NCBI GenBank assembly: GCA_015233365.1
Contig: JADFXU010000007.1
Span: forward strand, 16,691-80,690
Direction: 5' to 3'
DNA length: 64,000 bases
Source: Nitrospirota bacterium
GTDB lineage: Bacteria > Nitrospirota > Thermodesulfovibrionia > Thermodesulfovibrionales > Dissulfurispiraceae
The position numbers and the translations under genes are program-made. Shown here one piece after another: positions 1 to 7,748 of the stretch (its first letter is position 1; each line of letters opens with the position of its first letter). The notes below the pieces were generated by a model. It was not told the origin of the DNA. It was given only the letters and a program-made list of their open reading frames with translations, and did not search any database.

Positions 1-517
1 GGAGGAGCTGCCTGACGAGGGCAACATTTCGATAGAAGATATTCATCTTTCCTCTTTAAAAATGTCGGAAATACCTTTGCTGCGACGAAATATAGGCGTT
101 GTTTTCCAGGATTTTAAGCTCATTAATAATCTTACGGTTTTCGACAACGTGGCACTTGCATTGCATATCAGGGGGGTATCTGAAAGAGAAGTGCATTCCT
201 TTTCTTCTGAAGCGCTGAAAAAGGTGGGGCTTCGCCACGTGGCAGACAGCTATCCCAAGAGTCTTTCTGGCGGAGAGCAACAGAGGGTTGCCATTGCGCG
301 CGCAATAGTAGGCGGCCCTGTGGTACTGCTCGCCGATGAGCCCACAGGCAATCTCGACCCTGATACGGCACTTGATATTATCACACTCTTTCGCGAGTTG
401 AATAGCCAGGGGACAACAATACTTATTGCTACACATAACAGGGAACTGCTCAAGAACACCGTCAAGAGGTTACTGAGGCTTGACAGCGGGACCTTGACTG
501 AGGAGACAGTGTTATGA
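1..517 (+). CDS. ftsE: Cell-division ABC transporter ATPase FtsE (5' end cut by window edge)
   Basis: ATP-binding subunit of the FtsEX complex, which sits at the division septum and drives peptidoglycan hydrolysis through an EnvC-type activator. The frame is open from base 2, so the Walker A region lies upstream of the window. Visible motifs in order are the Q-loop (VFQDFKLI), the ABC signature [14 protein letters not shown], Walker B with D-loop ([11 protein letters not shown]) and the H-loop (ATHN). The FQDFKLI stretch is typical of FtsE rather than LolD or MacB ATPases. It overlaps ftsX by four bases (ATGA), which indicates translational coupling. The identification is further supported by ftsX and an envC-like gene directly downstream. 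Confidence 0.95.
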   Translation, partial: EELPDEGNISIEDIHLSSLKMSEIPLLRRNIGVVFQDFKLINNLTVFDNVALALHIRGVSEREVHSFSSEALKKVGLRHVADSYPKSLSGGEQQRVAIARAIVGGPVVLLADEPTGNLDPDTALDIITLFRELNSQGTTILIATHNRELLKNTVKRLLRLDSGTLTEETVL

Positions 518-1389
518 CAATGTCATACTCCTTTATATCTGCCTTCAAGAGCCTCGGAAGAGAAAAATGGATCAATATTCTTTCAACGCTCACTGTGGCT
601 TCCAGCCTGCTGATCATAACCCTTGCGGTTTTCTTTCTTTACAATATTGAGCTTATTGCCAATCATCTTCCGGAACGGTTCTCCATGATGGCTTATCTTG
701 AGGACCCGCTTTCCCGGGAAGAAACCCGGAACATAATTGATTCGCTCAAAAAAAGGCCGGAAGTAGCGAACGTCAAATATATATCCAGGGATGACGCCCT
801 GATTGAATTAAAGCATACCCTTAAAGATTCCAGGTCTCTCCTTGAAGGCCTTGATGAAAATCCGCTCACATCTTCGATAGAAATAAAATTAAGGAGAGAA
901 TTTGTTACTCCTTCAAGTACTTCCCGGATAGCCGAGGAGATCAGGAAGATACCCGGTATCGATACTATTTATTACGGGGAAAGGATAGCCGAAGCTATAC
1001 ACCTGTTGAAGCAGTCGGTCCGGAATATAAGCATCATCATTTTTCTGACCATATCTCTGGGCGTTGTTTTTGTGGTCTACAGCACCGTGAAAATCCTGTT
1101 CTACAGGAAAAATGAAGAAATAGAAATCATTAAACTCCTGGGTGCAACCAGCGGCTTCATCAGGACGCCCTTTCTCATCGAAGGGGGTATAATAGGACTG
1201 TCAGGCGGCATTCTGGGCATCGTCGGAGCATTTGTTTTTTACTTTGCAGTGACCTATCGGTTGAGTACGGTCATCCCTATATTAAAGACGCTGGTTTTCC
1301 CGTTCGAGGTCCTTATTGCCCTCCCCTTTGTCGGCATTATACTGGGGGTAATCGGCTCTGCCATTGCCATAGGCCGGATAAGGCTCTGA
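514..1389 (+). CDS. ftsX: Cell-division permease FtsX
   Basis: Membrane subunit of FtsEX, 291 residues, normal length. One TM helix lies near residues 25-48, followed by an extracytoplasmic domain of about 110 residues that in the family recruits the murein hydrolase activator. Three further TM helices lie near 170-193, 218-243 and 265-288 in the FtsX-type permease domain. The start ATG overlaps the ftsE stop; a second in-frame ATG two codons later is possible. The gene is followed with a 3-base gap by the EnvC-like gene, so activation and target are encoded in one operon. Confidence 0.95.
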   Translation: MTMSYSFISAFKSLGREKWINILSTLTVASSLLIITLAVFFLYNIELIANHLPERFSMMAYLEDPLSREETRNIIDSLKKRPEVANVKYISRDDALIELKHTLKDSRSLLEGLDENPLTSSIEIKLRREFVTPSSTSRIAEEIRKIPGIDTIYYGERIAEAIHLLKQSVRNISIIIFLTISLGVVFVVYSTVKILFYRKNEEIEIIKLLGATSGFIRTPFLIEGGIIGLSGGILGIVGAFVFYFAVTYRLSTVIPILKTLVFPFEVLIALPFVGIILGVIGSAIAIGRIRL

Positions 1390-1392
1390 TTG

Positions 1393-2661
1393 ATGCAGGG
1401 TGCGCGTTGCAGAATGCACATTGCACTTTCTACGGGTAAATCCGGTTTTTTCATTTTTCTCGCCTTTTTCCTGTTGAATCTGATCCTGCAATTCCCTGCC
1501 GGTATCCCGGGGTTTGGACCCTCGTGCGCGTATGCAGAACGCGCTCAGGAAGAATACAAGCGTATTCAAAAGGATATCAGGACACACAAACAAAAGCTGG
1601 AGTCAGTTAAAAAACAGGAGCAGTCCGTTGCCGAAGAACTGAGGAAAATGACTTCCGAACTGGCCGAAATTGACCAGCAGTTGTCGGCAAAAAAGAACAA
1701 GATAAAACAGTTGAACAGCAATATTCTTGCGCTGCAGGGAGAGATTGCAGGCAACAGCGCCATCCTGCAGGAGCACAAGATCCGCCTGAAAAAGAGATTG
1801 AGAATGCTGGCGGTGCTTAATGTAAACAAGGACGCGCTTCTGATTTTGCTTAGCGGAGAAGATTTCACACAAACATTGAGGATTGAGAGATACCTGAAGG
1901 ACGTCTCGGACTATGATTACGGGCTCATAAAAAAATATAAGACGGAACTGCAGATTCTGGCGAAAAAAAATGCCGAGCTGAAAACTCTTTATGCGGCTCT
2001 CAAGGAAGAGGAAACTAGTCTCAGGAAACTGGAAATAGCCTTAAAGGAAAAGAAGAAGGAGCGCGAGACGCTGCTCGCCCAGGTCAGAAAAGAAAAAGGC
2101 ATCTATGAAAATATGATTAAGGAGCTGAGAGAGACATCCAACAGATTGCTCGCAATAATCCAGGAGGCTGATAAGAGGGAGCGCGAAGCGAGAAAAAAAA
2201 GGAATATCAAAACAAAACCCGGAAAAAAAGAAGAAGAAGAGGCGCCGGACGACAGCGTGTTTCGCAAACTTAAAGGGAAACTTCCCTGGCCGGTAGCAGG
2301 CAATGTTGCATTGCAGTACGGGACGCAGGTCGACCCCATCTTCAATCTCCCTGTCTTCAGAAGCGGCATCCATGTGAAAGCAGAAAGCGGCGCCCAGGTA
2401 AAAGCGGTCTATGACGGCAAAGTCGTTTTTGCAGACCAATTCAAGGGATACGGACAACTGATCATAATAAGTCACGGAAGCGGATACCATACACTTTACG
2501 GTAACCTTTCCAAGATTTTTTCAAAAAATGGCGCTATAATAAAAGAATATCAGACTATAGGAGAGGTGGGGGAATCAAGCATGCTGGGGACAGGCGGCCT
2601 GTATTTTGAGATACGGTTCAAAGGAAAACCTATCGACCCTCAGCAATGGTTAAAGAAATAG
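1393..2661 (+). CDS. envC: EnvC-like murein hydrolase activator with degenerate LytM domain
   Basis: Predicted exported activator of cell-wall amidases working with FtsEX. The N-terminal hydrophobic stretch (residues ~17-48) is a signal peptide, residues ~50-265 are Lys/Glu-rich coiled coil, and residues ~295-420 form an M23/LytM domain. The zinc ligands are lost: the usual HxxxD region reads SGIHVKA, and the HxH near the end reads YGNL although HGSGYHTLYG is kept. Loss of metal ligands is what is seen in EnvC, which activates amidases instead of cutting peptidoglycan itself. I chose ATG 1393, one codon after a TTG; ATG 1417 is an alternative start. Confidence 0.88.
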   Translation: MQGARCRMHIALSTGKSGFFIFLAFFLLNLILQFPAGIPGFGPSCAYAERAQEEYKRIQKDIRTHKQKLESVKKQEQSVAEELRKMTSELAEIDQQLSAKKNKIKQLNSNILALQGEIAGNSAILQEHKIRLKKRLRMLAVLNVNKDALLILLSGEDFTQTLRIERYLKDVSDYDYGLIKKYKTELQILAKKNAELKTLYAALKEEETSLRKLEIALKEKKKERETLLAQVRKEKGIYENMIKELRETSNRLLAIIQEADKREREARKKRNIKTKPGKKEEEEAPDDSVFRKLKGKLPWPVAGNVALQYGTQVDPIFNLPVFRSGIHVKAESGAQVKAVYDGKVVFADQFKGYGQLIIISHGSGYHTLYGNLSKIFSKNGAIIKEYQTIGEVGESSMLGTGGLYFEIRFKGKPIDPQQWLKK

Positions 2662-2701
2662 ATAACGGTATAAACGTTATAACGAATTACGAGGAGTGAA
2701 C

Positions 2702-4000
2702 ATGCATCTAAAGAGAAAATGGCTTGTCGCCACTGTTATTATCTGTTTTGCACTTACGACTGCTCTTATCGGCAAGTGGACCATAGGAACAGTGAATGCC
2801 CAGAGCAGCTATGAGGAATTGAAGACCTTCACGGAAGTTCTGAGCTTAATAAAGAAAAATTATGTCGATGAGGTCAAGACAAAAGACCTGGTTGAATCAG
2901 CAATAAAGGGCATGGTCTCCTCACTCGATCCCCATTCAGGCTATATGACTCCTGAAGCATACAAGGAGCTTCAGGTCGAAACCAAGGGCGAGTTCGGCGG
3001 TCTCGGCATACAGATCGGGGTAAAAGACAATGTTCTTACTGTCATTGCGCCAATTGAAGATACCCCGGCATACAGGGCGGGAATCAAAGCCGGTGATAAG
3101 ATCGTGAAAATAGCCGGGGAATCCGCGAAAAATATGGCAATAACCGATGCTGTTGCAAAAATGCGCGGGCCCAAAGGCTCTTCTATCGTATTGAGCATAC
3201 TAAGAGAGGGATGGACCCAGCCGAAAGATTTCACCATAGTAAGGGATACGATAAAAATAAAAAGCGTCAAGGCAAGAATGATAGACACCTCTATTGGATA
3301 CATAAAGCTTACGCAGTTCCAGGAAGCCACTGGCGACGATCTTTCTGCGGCACTTGCCAACCTTAAAAAGAGTGGCATGTCATCCGTTATACTTGATCTC
3401 AGAAATGATCCCGGCGGTCTGCTCGATAGCGCAGTTGATGTGGCTGAGCAGTTTCTCCCGCCCAAGCAGCTTATTGTGTATATAAAAAGCAGAAGCGGAG
3501 AAAAAAAGGAATACTTTACAAGCGGAGAAAAGCCCTATTACACTGATTTGCCCATGGTCGTCCTTGTCAATCAGGGAAGCGCGAGCGCGTCGGAGATCGT
3601 TGCCGGTGCCCTCAAAGACTGGAAGCGGGCTGTAATCATAGGCGTCCAGACTTTCGGCAAAGGCTCTGTGCAAAGCCTTATACCGCTAAGTGACGGATCG
3701 GGTCTCAGGCTTACTACGGCAAAATACTACACCCCCAGCGGAACAAGCATCCAGAGTATCGGTATCACGCCGGATATCGTTGTCAAGCTGACTTCCAAAG
3801 ACGGGAAGGAAAACCATACCGTTGTGAGGGAGAAGGACCTCGAGAGGCATCTTAAAAACGACAACGTGAAAGAAGAAGGCGAGGACAATGAAATAGCTCC
3901 TTTCGAAGTTGAAGAAAAGGACGATGTACAGCTGCAGCGGGCTGTAGACACGCTCAAGACGTGGAAGGTGTTTGAAAGTATGCTGAAAAAAGCAGCATAA
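2702..4000 (+). CDS. ctpA: S41 family carboxy-terminal processing protease
   Basis: Periplasmic or membrane-anchored C-terminal processing peptidase, 432 residues. An N-terminal signal/anchor (residues ~7-30) is followed by the short N-terminal helical domain, a PDZ domain (~80-165, containing EFGGLGIQIG) and the S41 catalytic domain. The catalytic Ser lies in NQGSASASEIVAGAL and the Lys in TFGKGSVQS, as expected for the Ser-Lys dyad. The ribosome-binding GAGGAG at 2691-2696 is five bases from ATG 2702, so I prefer it over GTG 2696. It follows the EnvC-like gene, a common arrangement in which the protease limits peptidoglycan hydrolases or their adaptors. Confidence 0.93.
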   Translation: MHLKRKWLVATVIICFALTTALIGKWTIGTVNAQSSYEELKTFTEVLSLIKKNYVDEVKTKDLVESAIKGMVSSLDPHSGYMTPEAYKELQVETKGEFGGLGIQIGVKDNVLTVIAPIEDTPAYRAGIKAGDKIVKIAGESAKNMAITDAVAKMRGPKGSSIVLSILREGWTQPKDFTIVRDTIKIKSVKARMIDTSIGYIKLTQFQEATGDDLSAALANLKKSGMSSVILDLRNDPGGLLDSAVDVAEQFLPPKQLIVYIKSRSGEKKEYFTSGEKPYYTDLPMVVLVNQGSASASEIVAGALKDWKRAVIIGVQTFGKGSVQSLIPLSDGSGLRLTTAKYYTPSGTSIQSIGITPDIVVKLTSKDGKENHTVVREKDLERHLKNDNVKEEGEDNEIAPFEVEEKDDVQLQRAVDTLKTWKVFESMLKKAA

Positions 4001-4012
4001 GTAAAAACAACG

Positions 4013-4111
4013 GGCGAAAGGCAAAGGGCAATAGGCTATAGGTGAAGAAAAAAGTCTCTTTCTGTTTTTTTGTTCCTATAGCCCTTAGCCCATTGCCTTT
4101 CGCCTTTTTTT
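4013..4111 (+). terminator. Long hairpin with T-run downstream of ctpA
   Basis: Two arms of about 30 bases (4013-4042 and 4074-4103) are imperfect reverse complements: left GGCGAAAGGCAAAGGGCA, right ending ATTGCCTTTCGCC. Eight T residues follow at 4104-4111. It reads as an intrinsic terminator for the ftsE-ctpA operon but is much longer than needed, and the arms are built of repeated short words (GGCAAA, GGCGAAA). Confidence 0.8.
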
Positions 4112-4115
4112 TATT

Positions 4116-4790
4116 ATGAGCCGTATCATCTTTGATATAGAGACTTGCGGGACTGAATTCGGGTCTCTTGATCCCGCCGTTCAGGAGTACTTCCTTAAAG
4201 GGGCCGTTGCCGAAGAAGAGGTCATCCGCGTAAAAGAGGGCCTTTCCTTATATCCGCTGACTGCAGAGGTCATAACAATAGGAATGCTGAATCCGGATAC
4301 CGGCAAAGGGGCTGTTTATTTCCAGACCCCCGGCGACATGCTGTTGCCTTTTGAGGAAGAAGGCATACTGTATGAGTGCGGAACGGAAAAGGAAATCCTC
4401 GAAAAATTCTGGAGCGCCATCAGGACATACGATCAATTCATCACCTTTAACGGCAGAGGGTTTGATTGCCCGTTCATTCTCATCCGCTCGGCGCGGCATA
4501 AAATAAAACCCTTACGGGAATTGATGCCGAACCGTTACAGCGGCCCCCATATAGACCTGTTCGATCAATTGTCTTTTTTCGGGACTTCAAGAAAGCGGTT
4601 CAGCCTTGACATGTGGTGCCGCACATTCGACATAAAAAGCCCCAAGGCCGACGGCATTTCCGGCCGGGATGTGAAAGAACTGTTCGGGGCAAAACGGTAC
4701 ATCGACATTGCGCGTTACTGTGCCGGCGATCTCAGGGCCACAAAAGAACTCTTTCTGATATGGGAGAATTATCTTAAGTTCTCTCCTTGA
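4116..4790 (+). CDS. Predicted 3'-5' exonuclease of the PolB-exonuclease-like (DnaQ fold) family
   Basis: 224-residue stand-alone DEDD exonuclease. Exo I is IIFDIET at residues 4-10, Exo II is the NGRGFDCPFI segment near 109-118, and Exo III is RYCAGD near 203-208 with the Tyr and Asp spaced as in DEDDy enzymes. These are the metal-binding acidic residues of the family; the substrate (DNA or RNA ends) cannot be read from sequence. The ATG comes only five bases after the T-run of the upstream terminator and no Shine-Dalgarno sequence is visible, so the true start or the promoter arrangement is uncertain. Confidence 0.82.
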   Translation: MSRIIFDIETCGTEFGSLDPAVQEYFLKGAVAEEEVIRVKEGLSLYPLTAEVITIGMLNPDTGKGAVYFQTPGDMLLPFEEEGILYECGTEKEILEKFWSAIRTYDQFITFNGRGFDCPFILIRSARHKIKPLRELMPNRYSGPHIDLFDQLSFFGTSRKRFSLDMWCRTFDIKSPKADGISGRDVKELFGAKRYIDIARYCAGDLRATKELFLIWENYLKFSP

Positions 4791-4984
4791 GAAAAAGACC
4801 CGCGCTAAGCATATATCCCTTACATCTTGTCGGCATTTTTCACGCTTTCGCGTTTCTTTTTTAAATGGTTGCAAGTTAAAGCGTTAAGTGCGATTGTTTA
4901 TCAGGGCGGCATACCACAGGAACGCGCACTGGAGGGTATTCTGAATATGCTGCGGGGTACGATTGAAAATACTCAGGGTTTATT

Positions 4985-5389
4985 TCAAGACTGCAAGGCT
5001 CGTACATTCACTTTCGTGTCATAAAAGGTGCTGCCTGCGCCACGGTCTGTAAGACGCTGTGAAGTGAGCGCATTTACAGAGCGAGCACCGGGAGCCTTTT
5101 GAAGCCACCAAACTCCTTCGGCAACTACAATACCGACCGGCACTCTGCGTGTAACCGAGAGATGGAACACGGCTTCGCCGCGCAAATTGAAGGCTATCAC
5201 CCTCTGACCGTCAGCAAGCCCCTTGGCCGTTGCATCTGCCGGATTCATCTTCAATGTCATTCTCTCTTTAGCAAGAAGGTCGTCGCGCTCGTTGAACGAA
5301 GAATTCAGCATCACGGGTGTCGGGACAGTCGTATGGGCAAACGGAGCGTTTGATTTCAGTCGGCATGATGTTTCTCCCGGGAACTGTTT
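4985..5389 (-). pseudogene. C-terminal remnant of a molybdopterin oxidoreductase
   Basis: The minus-strand frame is open from a stop at 5390-5392 down to 4985 and has no convincing start. The translation resembles the molybdopterin-dinucleotide-binding end of DMSO-reductase family enzymes: VMLNSSFNERD near the start, MNPADATAKGLADGQRV, and an ending with LTDRGAGSTFYDTKVNV. The rest of an enzyme of typically 600-900 residues is missing. It is therefore read as a decayed 3' fragment. A GTG at 5312-5314 could open a 109-residue ORF, but that would encode only a piece of the domain. Confidence 0.6.
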
Positions 5390-5528
5390 TTATTATACGG
5401 TGTCGGTTCGGGCAATTCCAGCGAAAAAATGGGATTGAGTCAATGTTTCAAGCGCAAATCAACATTTTTTACAAGATGTCTGCGGTGAGTAGTATCAGGT
5501 GCACTCGACTATGCATCAGAAGCTGAGA

Positions 5529-5720
5529 TCAGTCGGGCGGGAGAGATAAGGAGACGATAGCCACAAACACCCCGATTTTCCGCGCAGAGCAGGCAATAAG
5601 AATATCATTCTGTATATGTGAAAGGTATCTCGCTTCAAAACCATACTTCTTTCTCAGTCCGGGAATGATAATGCCTGCCCGCCGCCAATCCCGGCCATGT
5701 TGTATAATAAGCACTATGAA
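5529..5720 (-). pseudogene. C-terminal remnant of a PIN-domain (VapC-like) toxin
   Basis: The minus-strand translation contains DWRRAGIIIPGLRKKYGF and then HIQNDILIACSARKIGV, the pattern of the second half of PIN nucleases (W..AG..L..L, then NDxLIAxSARxxG). The last catalytic segment (T.N..DF) is absent, as are the N-terminal acidic residues. The upstream end runs into the small plus-strand gene at 5716. It looks like a toxin gene truncated at both ends. Confidence 0.5.
5703..5708 (+). promoter_or_regulatory. -10-like hexamer immediately before small ORF
   Basis: A perfect TATAAT lies seven bases upstream of ATG 5716. A transcript starting at the usual distance would begin at or next to the start codon, so the mRNA may be leaderless. 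No clear -35 box is visible. Confidence 0.4.
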
Positions 5721-5829
5721 AAAGAAGCCTTTGAAACCTAGTGGCAAAAATATTGAGATTGCCCTTGAACTGCTCGAACTCTCCTTAATTCTGAAAACTG
5801 CTGTCAAAAAGGCAGTGAAGAAAAAATAA
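5716..5829 (+). CDS. Small basic 37-residue protein preceding a nucleotidyltransferase gene
   Basis: ATG 5716 to TAA 5827-5829. The product begins MKKKPLKPSGKN, has a short amphipathic helix (IEIALELLELSLILK) and ends in a Lys-rich tail. I do not recognise the family. The stop codon overlaps the start of the next gene (TAATG), the tight coupling usual for two-gene accessory modules. A role as partner or antitoxin of the nucleotidyltransferase is only inference from this arrangement. Confidence 0.45.
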   Translation: MKKKPLKPSGKNIEIALELLELSLILKTAVKKAVKKK

Positions 5830-6383
5830 TGTCCATTGTCGATGCTTTCATAAAGACAATCGCAGTTTTCGACGCGTTAAAGGACGAGAAGATCATCGAG
5901 GATTATGCCCTTATCGGCGGACTCGCATTATCTGCATGGGTTAGACCTCGAACCACAAGAGATGTTGATCTGGCAGTTATTATCTCAAAACAACTTAAAT
6001 GGCCCGACCTGATTTCCATCATGGAAACGAGGTTCCATAAGAGGATATCCATTCACAAGGCAACTCCGCGTGCGACTATAAAAGAAAAATTCTCTTTTAT
6101 ATCAGGACATTTTCAGGTTGATATTATAGGTACAGGAGATTTTAATTTAGCTGCAGAAGCAATTAAAAATGCCGTTGTTGCCGAAGTTTTCGACAAGAAA
6201 ATCAAAGTTGCAACCCCTGAATATTTGATTCTCCTGAAATTATTGCCTTTAAGCAATCAAGATACTCTCGACATTAATATGCTCGCAAAAAAAGCCGATA
6301 TGGGCATCGTTAGAAATCTTGCCCAAAAACATTTTCTCCTTCCGAAACTAGAATCTGTTCAATCAATAAGAAGTAAAAAATAA
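5829..6383 (+). CDS. Nucleotidyltransferase-fold protein (AbiEii/MNT-like)
   Basis: 184 residues. The region YALIGGLALSAWVRPR followed by TTRDVDLAV (residues ~24-50) fits the nucleotidyltransferase fold: a glycine-rich turn and paired acidic residues in DVD. A third acidic position could be the Asp in HFQVDIIG near residue 99. Such proteins occur in abortive-infection and toxin-antitoxin modules. It is translationally coupled to the 37-residue ORF upstream and lies in a patch of decayed accessory genes. The substrate and true function are unknown. Confidence 0.65.
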   Translation: MSIVDAFIKTIAVFDALKDEKIIEDYALIGGLALSAWVRPRTTRDVDLAVIISKQLKWPDLISIMETRFHKRISIHKATPRATIKEKFSFISGHFQVDIIGTGDFNLAAEAIKNAVVAEVFDKKIKVATPEYLILLKLLPLSNQDTLDINMLAKKADMGIVRNLAQKHFLLPKLESVQSIRSKK

Positions 6384-6442
6384 AAAACAATGAATATTTT
6401 CTTCCCTGAATTTATCGATAGGTTGCAACGCCCAGGTTTCTT

Positions 6443-6748
6443 TTAATTGTTTGATAACTTGACCGGATAGCCGAGTATTCTATCCATAGGTACTGCAATC
6501 TTCCTGGCTTCTACTCCCTCTTCGTTAAGATAGGACACAAATTCCAAACAAGTATTGTACCTGTATATATTATAAGTTCTCCATAAGCCCCTTACAATTT
6601 CAGGTTTCCCATTGAACAGGAAACTGCCTTCCCCTGTATTAATATAAAAAGGCATTTCTTTTTCGCATCTTACTCTCCACTGCTGAAGCTCCCTGAGCTT
6701 AGTATTACGATCGACCTTAGAATTATCTCTTTTCATGTCTTTCACCAT
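6443..6748 (-). CDS. Hypothetical 101-residue protein
   Basis: I do not recognise this protein. It is charged and soluble, with an N-terminal basic helix (KLRELQQWRVRCEKE) and a C-terminal segment ending RILGYPVKLSNN; there is no signal peptide or TM helix. It is convergent with the nucleotidyltransferase gene and divergent from the sigma-54-controlled His-rich gene, so its upstream region lies next to the conserved control element at 6819-7016. Two alternative starts (ATG 6748 and ATG 6736) are in frame. Confidence 0.55.
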   Translation of the reverse strand: MVKDMKRDNSKVDRNTKLRELQQWRVRCEKEMPFYINTGEGSFLFNGKPEIVRGLWRTYNIYRYNTCLEFVSYLNEEGVEARKIAVPMDRILGYPVKLSNN

Positions 6749-6818
6749 TTATATTAGTTATCGGCTGAAATTGCAAACAAAATAGTCCCCGCAGTCCCGC
6801 CATCTTTCCTCATGACAA

Positions 6819-6945
6819 GACAGGAAATATTTTCCTGCGCAGTTATGCCAGGGAGGAAAATCCTTCCGGACGGCAACTTAACCCCCGGTCACAAAAAGGA
6901 ATGGGTTCAATGACCGGACCCGAACAACCACTTTTTACAGGCTTA
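6819..6945 (+). promoter_or_regulatory. Conserved upstream control element, copy A
   Basis: This noncoding stretch matches 63468-63590 closely, including an identical 28-base run (6854-6881 and 63499-63526) and a second block (6893-6942 and 63538-63587). It contains dyads: CAGGAAATATTTTCCTG near 6821-6837, and GGGAGGA-AAA-TCCTTCC at 6851-6867. In both copies the element ends about 150 bases before a sigma-54 promoter, the usual place for binding sites of a bacterial enhancer-binding protein. An RNA element transcribed from further upstream cannot be excluded. Confidence 0.7.
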
Positions 6946-7000
6946 TAACAGATTGAAATTACCCTATAAAATGGAACGGGAGTGCACACGCCGAAAACTA

Positions 7001-7016
7001 TGGCACAGAAGTTGCG
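7001..7016 (+). promoter_or_regulatory. Sigma-54 promoter of the His-rich protein gene
   Basis: TGGCAC-AGAAG-TTGC at 7001-7015 matches the -24/-12 consensus (TGGCAC, five bases, TTGC) at every position. The expected start site is near 7027, leaving a leader of about 30 bases before the GTG start, with a strong AAAGGAGGTG ribosome-binding site at 7043-7052. Confidence 0.88.
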
Positions 7017-7058
7017 AAAGGTTTCAGGGATATCTATTAATAAAGGAGGTGAAAATTA

Positions 7059-7685
7059 GTGACGATACAATCAATCGGCAGCAACTATCAGGCAATGAGC
7101 TCAATGAGGTCGGATTTTCAGAATTTCAAGACAGACGCTAAAGCGCTTCAGAGTGCCTTGAGTTCAGGGAATCAGGATCAGGTTACTCTTTCGGAAGGTG
7201 CCTTGTCTACTTCGTTGACCCAGCTTATGAGCGACGTTTCCGGTAATACGCAGGGGCAGTCGGCGTCAGGCAGCAGCAGTCAGGTTCAGAACACCGGAAA
7301 CAGCAACCAGCAGAATTTTCAAAACGACCTGCTTGCCCTCCAGAATGCCCTGAATTCATCGGGCCAGAGCCAGGGCACCTCTACACAGAATTCAGTGGCG
7401 AGTGCGTTGAACCAGGTCGTAAGCGACCTTGAGAACATGAAGGGCCATGGTCACCATCACCACCATCACGATGCAAACGGGGCCTCCGGCAATAGTGACA
7501 CTAATGTATTAGCACAACTCATGAATATGCTGAATAATAACGCCAATAGCACTTCGGGCGGCAATAGTATTTCCTCTCTTGCCAGTGTCCTTAGCTCCGG
7601 TAATGGCAACACCACATCTCTGGCATCGCTCTTTGGCATGGTACAAAATCAGAGCAACACTAGCGGCATTAACATCAAGACGTAA
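7059..7685 (+). CDS. Low-complexity protein with internal repeat and His cluster
   Basis: 208 residues rich in Ser, Asn, Gln and Gly, with GTG start placed by the AAAGGAGGTG site. Two related segments (residues ~18-60 and ~85-127) share the pattern NFxxDxxALQxALxSG followed by a helix ending TQLMSDV or NQVVSDL. Similar 'DFQxLxxALxSGdLxxAQ' repeats occur in unannotated bacterial proteins. A KGHGHHHHHH cluster (residues ~127-137) could bind metal. There is no signal peptide or TM segment. Transcription is predicted to depend on sigma-54. Function is unknown. Confidence 0.75.
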   Translation: MTIQSIGSNYQAMSSMRSDFQNFKTDAKALQSALSSGNQDQVTLSEGALSTSLTQLMSDVSGNTQGQSASGSSSQVQNTGNSNQQNFQNDLLALQNALNSSGQSQGTSTQNSVASALNQVVSDLENMKGHGHHHHHHDANGASGNSDTNVLAQLMNMLNNNANSTSGGNSISSLASVLSSGNGNTTSLASLFGMVQNQSNTSGINIKT

Positions 7686-7706
7686 AAGTGTGGGTCTTGC
7701 TCAAGA

Positions 7707-7737
7707 AGGCGGAAGAGCCGGGAAACTCTTCCAGCCT
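7707..7737. terminator. Hairpin between convergent His-rich and efflux genes
   Basis: AGGCGGAAGAG (7707-7717) pairs with CTCTTCC-A-GCCT (7726-7737) around an eight-base loop. It lies between two convergent genes and could stop transcription from either side. The T-run is weak. Confidence 0.55.
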
Positions 7738-7748
7738 CCTTCCCTTCT

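Noticed and set aside
4827..5024. 65-codon plus-strand ORF after the exonuclease gene
   Set aside because: No ribosome-binding site and no recognisable similarity; its 3' part overlaps the molybdo-enzyme remnant on the other strand. The 4791-4984 stretch otherwise holds nothing I can name.
6819..7058. Riboswitch upstream of the His-rich gene
   Set aside because: The conserved element lies before the sigma-54 promoter in both copies, so it should not be in the main transcript; no known riboswitch core was recognised.
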